Of a stretch of 64,000 bases of DNA, positions 48,177 to 58,004 are shown one piece after another (the stretch's first letter is position 1; every line of letters begins with the position of its first letter). Origin of the DNA: Porodaedalea pini (taxonomy: Eukaryota; Basidiomycota; Agaricomycetes; Hymenochaetales; Hymenochaetaceae); contig NBAY01000010.1 of NCBI GenBank assembly GCA_002794775.1, positions 310,001 through 374,000 on the forward strand, written 5' to 3'. A program made the translations under genes and the position numbers. The notes under the pieces were generated by a model, which worked only from the letters and a program-made list of their open reading frames with translations, was not told the DNA's origin and did not search any database.

Positions 48177-49623
48177 ATGGCACACAACAATTTCGACGCC
48201 GACCGACGCTCGGCCGTCTCGTCTTTCTACGGCGGACGCAAATCGTCGATAGACATGCTCAACTCGGACGTGGCCATGCGATCTGGCTCGCCAGGTGCCC
48301 CGTCAATGGCGCGCCACGACCGCGACGATGCGTCGTCCTTCTTTGCCTCGCAGCGCGGACCACGCGGGTCCCAGGACATGCTCGCCGGCCAGACAGCAGG
48401 CTACAATCGCGCCTCATACTTCGACGTCGGACGCGAGGCGCCCGTGAAGGGACCACGGGATGAAGAAGACGCAGCATTCCTGGGGGCAGGACCTGGTATA
48501 GGCAGGGGAGACGAGGAGGCAGGATGGGATGTCTTCGCGGACTTCAACAATACAGGCCCACGATATAGTAGCGCGTTTGTCAACCACGACGACGGGTGTG
48601 TTGTTTATAACATTCTGAAGCAATTTTCACTTATGCTGTCTCTAGTTATCAACGTCTACCGCCAGATCAAGTTCCTGCTGTCCATACTCCCACCAAGCTT
48701 GAGGAAGATACTAACATGAGCACATCGGGTGCGCCTGTTGAACTCGTCACCGTACCTGCTCTCGGAGCGGAGTGGAAAAAGTCCGAGCTTGATGCTATGA
48801 CAAAGAAAGGACGCAGGAAGCAGAAAGATAGCAACCGTATGGCCAATTTCCGTGCGTGGACCCGCGACCAACGCGGCTGCTGTGGAAAATGGGGAACTCG
48901 CAAACAGATTGCCATTTCGGCATTCATTATTTGTGCGATGTTCGTTAAGCTGATTCTTCCGAAATGCATGATTTTTTTCTGATTGTATTCCACAGAGTTG
49001 CAATAGTCGTTGCCTTTACCATCCCTCGTGTTCCCGCCTTCAGCTTCAACTCATCAAGCCCACTTCAGAATGGCACAGCACCTCCCGAAACGATCTTCTC
49101 GCGCTCACCGGCAAACTTTTCTTTCGCGGCGAAGTTGGACCTTAAGGCCGACACAGGCAGCACCTTCCTCCCGCTCCACTTTAAGCACATAAATGCGAAG
49201 ATCTTCGACCTCGGCACCAACGAGCAGGTCGGAACGGGAGATATGTCAACCACGATACCAGCTAGACAGATCACCGAGATTTTACTCCCACTGAACTTTA
49301 CATATGTGGCGGTCAATGATACCGACTTGACCTGTTCGTCCTCACTTTCCCCCTTCGTTCCCCTTTGTGGACCGTATCTGACGTGACATGTTCAGGGCTT
49401 AACTGGTACAATGCATGCAAAAACACGGCTTTGTATGCTAACGGTACACGCCCTGGTACGTTGCAACGTTTGCTGCTCAAAACATTGTCTAATTCCGGTG
49501 GCAGGCGTGAACTTCCTTGTTCAGCTCGAACTCGGCATCGCAGGCCTTATTGGCAATCGCGAAACCTCAACTCAGATCACGAATGTAGCATGCCCCATTG
49601 AGCTTTCGCAGAACAACGCCTAA
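48177..49623 (+). CDS. LEA_2/NDR1-like single-pass membrane protein
   Basis: About 380 residues. A Gly/Asp/Ser-rich cytosolic N-terminus (MAHNNFDADRRSAVSSFYGG) is followed by EWKKSELDAMTKKGRRKQKD and a Cys/Trp cluster (FRAWTRDQRGCCGKWGTRKQ). One transmembrane helix (IAISAFIICAM joined to VAIVVAFTIPRVPAFSF) comes next. The extracellular part has the beta-sandwich look of LEA type-2 domains: ANFSFAAKLDLKADTGSTFL, IDVKIFD-like NAKIFDLGTNEQVGTGDMST, FTYVAVNDTDLT, NWYNACKN and VNFLVQLELGIAGLIGNRET. Introns fall after NHDDG and after the helix start. The ATG at 48177 is in frame with an open region upstream but is the first ATG. Vacuolar-tag type proteins in other fungi have the same plan. Confidence 0.75.
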
Positions 49624-50656
49624 GGACCTGAGCATCTTCCTTCGAATGTGTTTTCGCCTTTTGCCCCTCGAACGCCGTTCTCTATGCCCGTCCTGTTTTC
49701 TCGATTTCTTTCGCTCTTCTTCGGGGCATATGATCACGACTCATCTTTCCATTTGGACTTTCTCACTATCGAACTTGGACATTCGCATTCTCCGAAACAC
49801 ACCGTGCACATATCCTTTCTCTCCGCTCGTTTAATATCTACTAGTCGCATCGCGTCGCTTATCATCCCTAATCTATTAAGAGATCTCTGAACTGGACCTT
49901 GAGGATGTACGTACTTGATTCTGAATATGGCTATGTGCGCTTGGTTTGGGATGCTCGTGTAATGTATATAAACGTCCATTACAGCCATTTTCATAAGTCC
50001 TGCGACACGTGCATTTCACGTGAAATGAGCCGCGTCTGAGCCAAAACGTCGAAAAATAGAATAAATGTTGATTTTCTCTGTAAATTCTGCACAGTACCTG
50101 CTCATTAAGTACTCAAAAAATAGGCATGGTTCTCAGGAGCAGAAATATGTAAAATAGGGAGCAATACATTGACTGTGTAGGTGGGTGGAGATCAAACAAG
50201 TGCAGCCAGTCTGTTCTCTCATACATTTCCACTGAGATTCAAAAATTATGGCTCCCCTACATCTACCTATAAAATTCTTTCCCATGACTGTAAATTAAGT
50301 ATATGACTATACCAACAGCTCCTGCAAGTCTGAAGCCAATCCATGCAGTATTCATGGTGCAGCAGCAAGGTTTGTGTTCCACTTCGAGCTCTTTCCACCT
50401 TCCTCTTCTCACAACAGGTCTTGCAGCACGGGTGAGAAGACCACTAAGATTATGATTCTTTTTGTGTAATTATTGGACACATAAAAGCCATCTTCCCTGC
50501 AAGTTTCCTGTCCATTCGCTTTGTGCTTCAACTGCTACGCTCAAATTTCTGTGCATACTACCAACACCTGTGAGCACGTGAGCACATGTTAGCCAAGCCA
50601 CTGCCATGCAAACACAAAAGCCAACACTCTACTTCCTCCTCCTCTCAGGTCGTTCC
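49624..50656. other. Flank of the Tc1-type element
   Basis: About 1 kb, AT-rich from 50000 on. A small inverted motif (ACGTGCATTTCACGT, 50007-50021) is the only structure noted. It might be the left end of the transposon, but no matching right end was found. Confidence 0.3.
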
Positions 50657-51840
50657 ATGATGGTTTCAGGCAAGGCACTCTCAGATGATGCAAGACACAT
50701 CATATTCAGACTGTATCAGTCACAATTCTTCACCATGCATGACCTGGCCAGGGTAATAGATATCCATCGAGCAACAATCCACTGAACTGTTGCTCAACAT
50801 GAGCACATGGGGCATTTACAACAGGAGGGAACGAGGACTGGAAGACCAAGGTTGCTTGATTATGTGGATACACAGGTGAGTGCATTTTTTGAATTGTAAT
50901 GACTCGCTGTGGCTAACTGAACTATAGTATCTCTTGAGCACAATAGAGCATCACAAGGACCAGTACTTAGACGAGGTGAGGGAGGAGCTGGAAAGAGTAA
51001 CAGGCAAGAAGGTTTCAGACACTACAGTATGGAGGTCTCTGCACCGGGCTGGGTTCACTCTGAAGACAGTGCGGTGATGCTTATGGCTTCACATCAGCAA
51101 ACTTACTCTGCTCAAGATATCGAAAAGGGCACTTGAACGTAGTGAGTCTGCTTGGCTCTGGTACACATTGAGAATGGGATCTCAATATGAGGCAGAACAG
51201 CTCATCTTTGTTGATGAGAGCGCATGCAACTGACGTACCTTCTTGAGGAAGAAAGCATGGGCTTTGCAGGGTTATCAGGCATGTCAGAAAGTGATCTTTA
51301 CACAGGGAAAAAGGTGCGATGCTTACCTTTATGACTGCAGATCTGACTGCTTGCCTCTTCTAGGTATTCGATCTTGCCTGCAATCACTTTGACTGGCATG
51401 CTTGACTGTACAATACTGGAAGGATCCTTCAATGCCACCTCCTTCTCCGCATTTATCAGAGATCTCTTGGACCACATGCAACCTTGGCCGGCCCAAAACT
51501 CTGTTGTGGTGATGGACAACTGCACAATCCACAAGTCACTGGAAATCTGCAAACTCATTGAGTCAAGGTCTGTCTATTTTGACCTGTCGTGCTGTGACGC
51601 AGGGCTCTTACTGATCTGACTCTGCACAGGGGCATGAAGCTGGAATTTCTCCCCGCGTATTCTCTGGACTTCAACCTGATCGAGCTGGCATTCTCTCTGC
51701 TGAAATCTTGACTTCATTGGGTCAAATTCAGTGATGAGGAAACGGACGCTTTGGTATTCACAAAGCTTTACGGTGAAACCATGTCTATCAGTGCTGTGGA
51801 CTGTCGTGCTTTCTATCATCATTGCGGTTATCTCTGTTAG
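50657..51840 (+). pseudogene. Tc1/mariner (IS630-type) DDE transposase with four TGA stops
   Basis: Translated with three GT..AG introns, the frame runs from the ATG at 50657 to TAG at 51838. The DDE blocks are all present: FVDESACN (first Asp), a carboxylate block SVVVMDNCTIHKS (second Asp) and LEFLPAYSLDFNLIELAFSL (third acidic). A leading helix-turn-helix part (LYQSQFFTMHDLARVIDIHR) precedes GRPRLLDYVD. The only defects are in-frame TGA codons at 50783, 51075, 51231 and 51709; no TAA or TAG and no frameshift occurs inside the exons. In related proteins the residue after ACN/ACD is Arg, so the TGAs are best read as former CGA codons. The element is dead as it stands. Terminal repeats were not found. 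Confidence 0.85.
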
Positions 51841-51984
51841 TGTTGGGTTTCTTCATCGAGTGGATACAGGCTTCCTTGTCACTGTCTCAACTGGTCCAAC
51901 AATGTAATATATTCTGTCTATATGATGTATGCACAACTACTGTTCCTTGATGTGAGAAACATCCTCCTGTGCATATCGAACAGT

Positions 51985-52140
51985 GTGAGTGAGTAATGCA
52001 AGACTTGTCTCGACCTCTGCATCCTTTGCTCTTGGACCATATGCAGTCTTGCCGTGCCCAAAGGCTATTGTAGCGATGGACAATGAGTTGAGCGGTGTGG
52101 AACATCACGCACTCCATCATCATGGTCACTTTCTAGCAGT
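51985..52140 (+). pseudogene. Fragment of a second Tc1-type transposase
   Basis: The stretch GCTCTTGGACCATATGCAGT and what follows aligns with the DLLDHMQPWPAQNSVVVMDN part of the transposase at 50657. The end (GGTGTGGAACATCACGC, then CTCCATCATCATGGTCACTT) aligns with its C-terminal AVDCRAFYHHCGY. The segment between (catalytic middle, introns) is deleted. It lies just after the first copy, same strand. Confidence 0.6.
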
Positions 52141-52409
52141 AAACTTCAATCATTGAATAAATAAAATGTACATTCTACACAACTAATCATACAAAACTCT
52201 GGTATTTCTGTATGAAAGAAGACTTAGTAGGAGGAATACAAAAGGAAATAGTAGACAAAAGGATTTGAGGCTATGCGAGAGCATGTGTCTGATTGTTCAG
52301 ACCGATTTGATCCACGCTGGAGTCCCTCCTCATTACCGCCACTCCAGTGACCACCTTGGACACCTCGAGGTCATCGTTGTGATGTCAGAGCAACTCTTCC
52401 GGAACTCTC
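52141..52409. other. Short spacer, nothing recognised
   Basis: AT-rich 270-base gap between the transposase scraps and the 623-residue ORF. Confidence 0.35.
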
Positions 52410-54281
52410 TCAGTGATGTCCATGTCTACCCCCTCTTTTGGAGTAGCTGTATTCCCGTCTCTGGTCGTCTCTATCCTCTCTTCCGGAGTGGTGGTCGTGT
52501 CTCCATTTCCGGTCGCTTCTACCCTCTCTTCTACCCTCTCTTCTGTAGTTCTCATAAGTCTGATCCCAGTCAACGGGGGGAGGTGGCTGGGATGAGGACA
52601 AAGTGAGGAGGGACCAGGATGTGTTTCCATGAGCCGTGCCTCCCCTTCTGGCATTAAACAAATTAGAGGGGCCTGGCTGGAGCGAGGATGAAGTGGGGTG
52701 GGATGGCGGGGATGTGTCTCCACGAGCCATGCCTCCCCTTGAATTAGAGGGGCCTTCATCATGCGGGTAATCTGATCGACTCTTTTTTTTCTCTGGCCTC
52801 ATCATAAGGGCATGATCATCAGCGGGATGCTTGCGAAATGAGTTCGCAGATGACAATGGATAGGATTGCAATGCACTGGATTCCCGTTCACTGGATCGCA
52901 CCGCATTGTCCACATGTGGAAGGGGGAACCCTACACTTATAGGTCCATCGGGGATACTGTTATGCATGTTGATTCCCTGCTGGACGGCCAAAATCACTCT
53001 GAAATGTGGAGCACACTCCTTAAACTTCCCCTGCAAAACACCATGCTCCTCCAATGCATTTATTGCAGCTTCGTAAGATTCCACAGGCTTGGACATATCA
53101 TGGGCACCTCCGTGTAATGCAATTACGAGTGAGTCATAGGCATCTTCCCGCAATAGAATGTCGGCAATTCCGTCCTCCAAGAGCTTGAGAGCTGCCGATA
53201 GTGCAGATAGGTCCTTGATGAAAGGCATATACGCCCTAAGACTCCTGTAATTCCTGGATAGCAAGTGCTTCACACTGCCCACTGGCGCACTGGCCTCTGT
53301 GAGAAGTACTCGGTCGTCCAGTTTTTTGTACGACAAGCTTGCTTCATTACAAGGACCCACAAGAAGACTGGCATATTCTCTCATTCGACTATCGGCTGAC
53401 TTAAAGTCATATTTTTCTGTCCCCTCCAGTTGCGGTATCGGGGAAGCACTAAACAAGATATCCACATCCTCTTTTCGTTGCCTGAAGGTGAGATGAAGTA
53501 CGTATGTGATTTGGTTGACAGAATCGCGCGTAAGTCTCCCTTTCAAATCTAATTGCGTGCCCAATACAGTATTGCAAGGGGTAGAGTCCACGTCGGAGAG
53601 TTGGGAAGACTGCGTGGAGTAGTGAGCAGAGCCTCTTTTAGGCCAACTCTTTTTATACTTTTGCTGATACTGATCGAAAATCCACATCGCTTCGTGGCCT
53701 GTGAAACTCTCGATTTTGCTCATAGTCTCAGGTTTCTCCTGTAGCTCTGTGGATATCTTGGATGCCTGCGGAAGTCTGCTCCTAATAACTTCCGCCAGAA
53801 CATAAGCGTCCGCATTGCTGCATTGGGCCCGGCTGCAGAAAGGTTTGCAATCTACATATCCTGCCTGTTCCACCCTCACGGCAAAGGAAAGCGAAGCGTT
53901 CATCTCCCAGAAACTCGGCCATTCATGAGCATGCATAAAAGCAACTACCAAGTCGTGCAAGTTTTGGACTACCTTCTCTCTGTCGTAGTTCGGATAGAGT
54001 TGCCCGAGATTGAATGCATAGTCTTTCGTTATATTGGCGATTGATTTGAATGCCTCGAAGGGCACGCCAGGGCCTGCCTTTGGGGTTTGAGCACGCTGCA
54101 CAAGGTCCCTCAAGACCCGTTCGGATGACCACGGGTCATACGCTGTGTTTTGCTGAATACGAGGGTGGTCAATCGGGATGAAATAATGAATCCTTTTAGG
54201 CTTGCGGACATCCTCATTATTTGAAATGTTTCCCGAGCAGTAGTGAATCTGCAGGACATGCTCTGCAACACTGAATCCCAT
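52410..54281 (-). CDS. Orphan 623-residue protein, intronless
   Basis: A single open frame from the ATG at 54281 (MGFSVAEHVLQIHYCSGNIS) to the TGA at 52410, with no intron in a genome where nearly all genes have them. The middle is globular-looking (NLHDLVVAFMHAHEWPSFWE, PIPQLEGTEKYDFKSADSRM, LHLTFRQRKEDVDILFSASP) and includes a KPFCSRAQCSN cysteine pair. The C-terminal 170 residues are low complexity: PEKKKSRSDYPHDEGPSNSR, two imperfect copies of an RGGxAxGxTS unit, and a tail of Arg/Glu/His/Gly (REGRREGRSDRKWRHDHH). I recognise no family. Its position between transposon scraps and an Argonaute relic, and the lack of introns, suggest a mobile-element or retrotransposed origin. Confidence 0.6.
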   Translation of the reverse strand: MGFSVAEHVLQIHYCSGNISNNEDVRKPKRIHYFIPIDHPRIQQNTAYDPWSSERVLRDLVQRAQTPKAGPGVPFEAFKSIANITKDYAFNLGQLYPNYDREKVVQNLHDLVVAFMHAHEWPSFWEMNASLSFAVRVEQAGYVDCKPFCSRAQCSNADAYVLAEVIRSRLPQASKISTELQEKPETMSKIESFTGHEAMWIFDQYQQKYKKSWPKRGSAHYSTQSSQLSDVDSTPCNTVLGTQLDLKGRLTRDSVNQITYVLHLTFRQRKEDVDILFSASPIPQLEGTEKYDFKSADSRMREYASLLVGPCNEASLSYKKLDDRVLLTEASAPVGSVKHLLSRNYRSLRAYMPFIKDLSALSAALKLLEDGIADILLREDAYDSLVIALHGGAHDMSKPVESYEAAINALEEHGVLQGKFKECAPHFRVILAVQQGINMHNSIPDGPISVGFPLPHVDNAVRSSERESSALQSYPLSSANSFRKHPADDHALMMRPEKKKSRSDYPHDEGPSNSRGGMARGDTSPPSHPTSSSLQPGPSNLFNARRGGTAHGNTSWSLLTLSSSQPPPPVDWDQTYENYRREGRREGRSDRKWRHDHHSGREDRDDQRREYSYSKRGGRHGHH

Positions 54282-54308
54282 AAGGAGTATAATCTTTCCT
54301 TCCTCGAT

Positions 54309-55160
54309 TAATTTTCAAAGGCACAACTTATCTGCCGCTTCAGGCTCCTAAATCAGAATGTGAGAATCAAGTAGAGTGATACTAGAGAAGGAGCTTTACC
54401 CCGAGAATAGCATCCGTATGAAGACTAAGTACACCATGTATTTCATCTTCTACTTGACGTGCATTGATTTCGCTTTGTTCACTTTTCTCCTCCAACGTAT
54501 TAACCCAATCTGTGACAATAAGAAGGCCAACGTGGGCCTCCAAAGAACGTGCCTCATTGGCTGCAGCAACATCTTGAACAGTTTGAAGCAGGGTGGCTGA
54601 GCTTGTGTGGATTTGTGACTCAAGTTGGGTTATCCTAGCCAAGAGAAAATCATAATTTTTTCTGGCATGAAGACACTTTTTACGCCGCTTTGACTTTTCC
54701 TCAATCTGACCATGCTTAGCAACAGCTGCCTCCGCAATAACCACAACTTCGTCATAGGACTGTGATGCCTTCGCTTGAATGAGCTGCTTCTTTAGCGCTG
54801 CACTTTTGGACACTGAAAAATAGTGCACAGATGCATCAGGACGATCCTGCAGCAATTGTATAAATAGTACTTACGGCTACTACGACTAGATTCCTCCCCT
54901 GAACTCTCTTGAGCCACTTCCTTTCCCTTTCCTTTTGAATCATTCTCTGCAGGTCCTTCAGAAGAAACTTCATCTGACGTCATGTCAGAAGGGCCCATGG
55001 AACTTACCAGGGAAGACATATGCTTACCAGATAGCACCTCTTGCAACTGCTCAGATTCTTCCATGGTGTCTTCATGATCATGAACTTCACTGGGTGCTAC
55101 ACAAAATGCCTGTTTGTAAGCCACCAAAGACTTAGAACGTGGCGATCTATTCCATACCAT
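54309..55160 (-). CDS. Coiled-coil protein beside the 623-residue ORF
   Basis: About 235 residues in three exons. Exon 1 from the ATG at 55160 (MVWNRSPRSKSLVAYKQAFC) is acidic and Ser-rich (SDMTSDEVSSEGPAEN, KGKGKEVAQESSGEES). Exon 2 forms a coiled coil with KRRKKCLHARKNYDFLLARI and SATLLQTVQDVAAANEARSL. The last exon gives SLKRQISCAFEN and a TAA at 54309. This stop is only 28 bases before the ATG of the 623-residue ORF on the same strand. The pair may be parts of one element or one transcription unit. No family recognised; an upstream exon beyond 55160 is possible. Confidence 0.5.
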
Positions 55161-55911
55161 TAACCATGACTATGTCACTGGAAGGATCCATAGGATGCCG
55201 TCCAGCTTGTCCTTCCGTAGCAATGGGTACTTATAGGGGTGAGTGATGAGGCGGGAGAGCAAGACTGATGGGGATGGGAGAAGAAGGACGAGAGATAAAG
55301 ATGAGACCAGTGCTTTTCATTCACGAGAGACACGTGTCTGGTGGGGCTCGCTGACCTAAGCCGTCTCTCAAGAGACGCAAGCGCATGCGAGCTCCACTTG
55401 CCAAAGGGGGGCATGCTGATCCGCGCCGCTTAACCGAGCGTGGCACACACCGCGTGCCCCCAACAACCGGCGCCGGTTTTTTTCTTTTCTTTTTTCGGTG
55501 TGTGCGTGCGTGCGGGGGTGCGGGGGAGATCGACGAAAATCGACGAAGTCGAAAATGCCGGCCTCACTCCGCACTCACACTCTCTCAAGCCGTTCTTCAT
55601 TCTGAAGCAACATGGACAACTCCTCAACAAATCGGAAGCATGTCATTCATCGGGCCGTCTGAAAAAAGTCGAAGGAGGTTGGGCCCTATCTGCCTGCGGG
55701 ATCGTCTGCCTGCGGGATCGTGCTCAATGGCACTCGTCGGCTTATTGCGATACGCCAGTACGCCGTGACTCTAGTTGGTCCTAAGGAAGGGGAACTGAAG
55801 TCGGTTGGCGGCGCCGGCTCGGTACGTCTAACATTCATTTAATGTGCTTGCAAATTCTTAGTTTCCTGCGCCGCGAAGACCCCACCTGCAAAACAACCCG
55901 ATCCCCCAATT
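55161..55911. other. GC-rich flank of the Argonaute relic
   Basis: Includes a T-rich run (55476-55496), GTGCGTGCGTGCGGGGG repeats (about 55501-55525) and a 16-base tandem duplication (55689-55720). An open frame here (55440-55784) has no Argonaute N-domain features, so the relic seems to lack its 5' third. Confidence 0.35.
55689..55720. repeat. 16-bp tandem duplication
   Basis: TCTGCCTGCGGGATCG occurs twice in direct succession (55689-55704 and 55705-55720). Confidence 0.8.
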
Positions 55912-56170
55912 TTGTCTGCCTTCAATCTAATTGCGACATCGCATGCGGCTCACACACAGGCGTGCGTGCGTCGGGAAAACATGCTTACTACTTCGCACCA
56001 GACTCGGAGTCGGAGTCAGGGGAGGGGTTCTCGTGCGAAGGCCGGTCTCGCAGTGGTCAATGGATTCTCTGCGACAGTCCGCCCGGTCTACAAGTTGCTC
56101 GCGGTGAACGTCAACGTCAATACGTGCATGAGTGCATTCTATGTGCCACGAGACCACTTGAGTGATGCGA

Positions 56171-56194
56171 TGCTCGAGTTCCTGCTCGAGTTCC
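56171..56194. repeat. 12-bp tandem duplication in the Argonaute relic
   Basis: TGCTCGAGTTCC twice in direct succession, giving EFL-LEFL in the translated frame; in frame, so it adds four residues. Confidence 0.8.
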
Positions 56195-57563
56195 TTCGTC
56201 AGTCGCAAAAGGAGCGGCACATCTACAGAAGTCCTTCGGGAAAGTAAGGGTGATGACGAACGATCTTGGTTACCGAAGGTGCAGCACTATCAGGGGCTTT
56301 GGGATCCATCCGTGACTGCAAAAAATACTTCCAGAAGAGTAAGTCATTCGGAATCATTCATATAAACCTATGACTTAACTAAACTGCATCCATAGAGTTT
56401 GGGATTTCTCTGAAAGCATGCGGATGACCTGCCTGTCGTGAACACTGGGACGAAGGACAAGGATGTTTTCGTCCCAGCGGAAATTTGCAGGATCGAAGTT
56501 GGCAGTGTCTTTGCGGGTGAGCTAAACTCGTTGGGGGGAGAGCGCCTCTCTGTGCGCGGCCAATTGTAAAGACGCCTGCAGCAAACGCCCAGACCTTGAC
56601 CGTCAAAGGCCTCCGCCTGCTCGGATTTGAGTCAAACACACCGCCGATGGCAAGCTTCGGTATCAAGACCTCGCTGGACATGGCGGTTGTTTCGGTGCGC
56701 CAAATGTAATTTTATCGGTCGGGTCAGCTGGCCGTGGTCGATAGGTCTTGGACGACTCGAGGTATCCGTTTCGCAAAGGCCGCACAGCTCACACACCTGG
56801 CCGTACTTGTCCTGCGCGATGGTGGACCGGAAGATTTCAGCAGCAACTCCGACGTCGCACTTCGTGAAGTGATTGATGCCCTCTCCTTGCCAAATGTCAT
56901 TCTTGTGGCTTGCAAGTCAGCAAAGTCAGCACAAACTACGAAGTGTGTGAGCGACTTCGGATGATCCATTCTGAGATCGAGCTCTGCGTGCAGTTTCAAG
57001 AGCTCTGAACTTGTTCCTGGGTAAGCCGAAGATGGTCCTCACGCTTGTCTCTAACAAGGACCCACACATCTACGCTGGGGGCTAAAGACGATGTTCGACA
57101 CCGTCCTCGGATGTCAGGCTCTATGTGCCCTGATGTCAAACATACGAGAAAAGGAGGGTCAGGACCAGCACATGACTAATCTGGCGCTCAAGTTGAACGC
57201 GAAGCTAGGCGGACTGAACCACACATTGGAGTCGGGATCTCTGAAATGGCTACAGAACACGATGTCAGTGGGAATGGACATCACGCACCCAGGCGCGGGA
57301 TGCATCAGGGAAACGCCGACGATTGCCACTGTTGCGGCGAGTTGCGACATGAGCTTTATGCAGTACCCGGCGAGTGTTTCTCTTCAGGAGTACAGGAAGG
57401 AGGTCAGTGCACACTTCGCATCGCATTCTGATCTTACCGCTGACAATGATATTGACAGACGATCACAAACGCCAAGAACATGATAATTGAACGGCTCAAG
57501 GAGTATAGGAAGCACATGAAGGCGCTGCCTGAACGTATCGTCATTTTCCATGGAGGTGTTTCG

Positions 57564-57589
57564 GACATCCTGGCCTGGGCCAGGATGTC
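57564..57589. repeat. Perfect inverted repeat (12-bp arms) in PIWI
   Basis: GACATCCTGGCC, two bases TG, then GGCCAGGATGTC. The right arm is the genuine Argonaute sequence (GQDVMKAE in the correct frame). The left arm is a reversed copy that breaks the frame just after the second catalytic segment. Confidence 0.85.
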
Positions 57590-57839
57590 ATGAAGGCTGA
57601 GGTCGGTGAAATGAAGAAGGCATTCTGTGACCTCGCGGATTACAAGCCAAAGGTTACATTCGTGATCTGCGGCAAGGGTCACTGCACCCGCTTCTATCTG
57701 ACTCGGGCTCAGGATGCAGACCAGACAACGAACTCGAAGGCTGGGACCGTCATCGACCAGGGTGTGACCGGCATGTGTGACTTCGATTTCTACCTGCAGG
57801 CGCATTCTGCGACACAGGGGATGGTGCGGGTGACGCGTT

Positions 57840-57863
57840 ACACTGTGCTTTACACTGTGCTTT
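57840..57863. repeat. 12-bp tandem duplication (TVLYTVLY)
   Basis: ACACTGTGCTTT twice in direct succession, so the protein reads YTVLYTVLYDENKF where Argonautes have one TVxY before DENKF. Confidence 0.85.
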
Positions 57864-57948
57864 ACGACGAGAACAAGTTTTCTGCGGACGTCCTCCAGCA
57901 GGGTATCAACGATGTCAGCCACCTGTGGGCGCCTGCATCTGAAAGTGT

Positions 57949-58004
57949 TAGAGCCGAGCACGCTCACATGCACGGTCTGACCAATGTGAGCGTGCTCGGC
58001 TCTA
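57949..58004. repeat. Perfect inverted repeat (21-bp arms, 14-bp loop)
   Basis: Left arm 57949-57969 and right arm 57984-58004 are exact reverse complements, separated by 14 bases. The right arm is authentic Argonaute coding sequence: read through the loop it gives ADQCERARLYLHKIL. The left arm takes the place where the family has its SLVPPAYY-type segment. Confidence 0.9.

Noticed and set aside
50007..50021. ACGTGCATTTCACGT as a transposon terminal repeat
   Set aside because: No matching copy was found on the right side of the transposase.
50657..51840. TGA read as tryptophan in the transposase (altered genetic code)
   Set aside because: Genes elsewhere in the window end at TGA and use TGG for Trp, and at least one TGA falls where relatives have Arg. 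Mutation from CGA explains it more simply.
50657..51840. Classic ascomycete RIP as the cause of the stops
   Set aside because: RIP favours CpA to TpA and typically gives many TAA/TAG; here the stops are TGA with no such excess by eye. CpG deamination fits better, though it needs counting.
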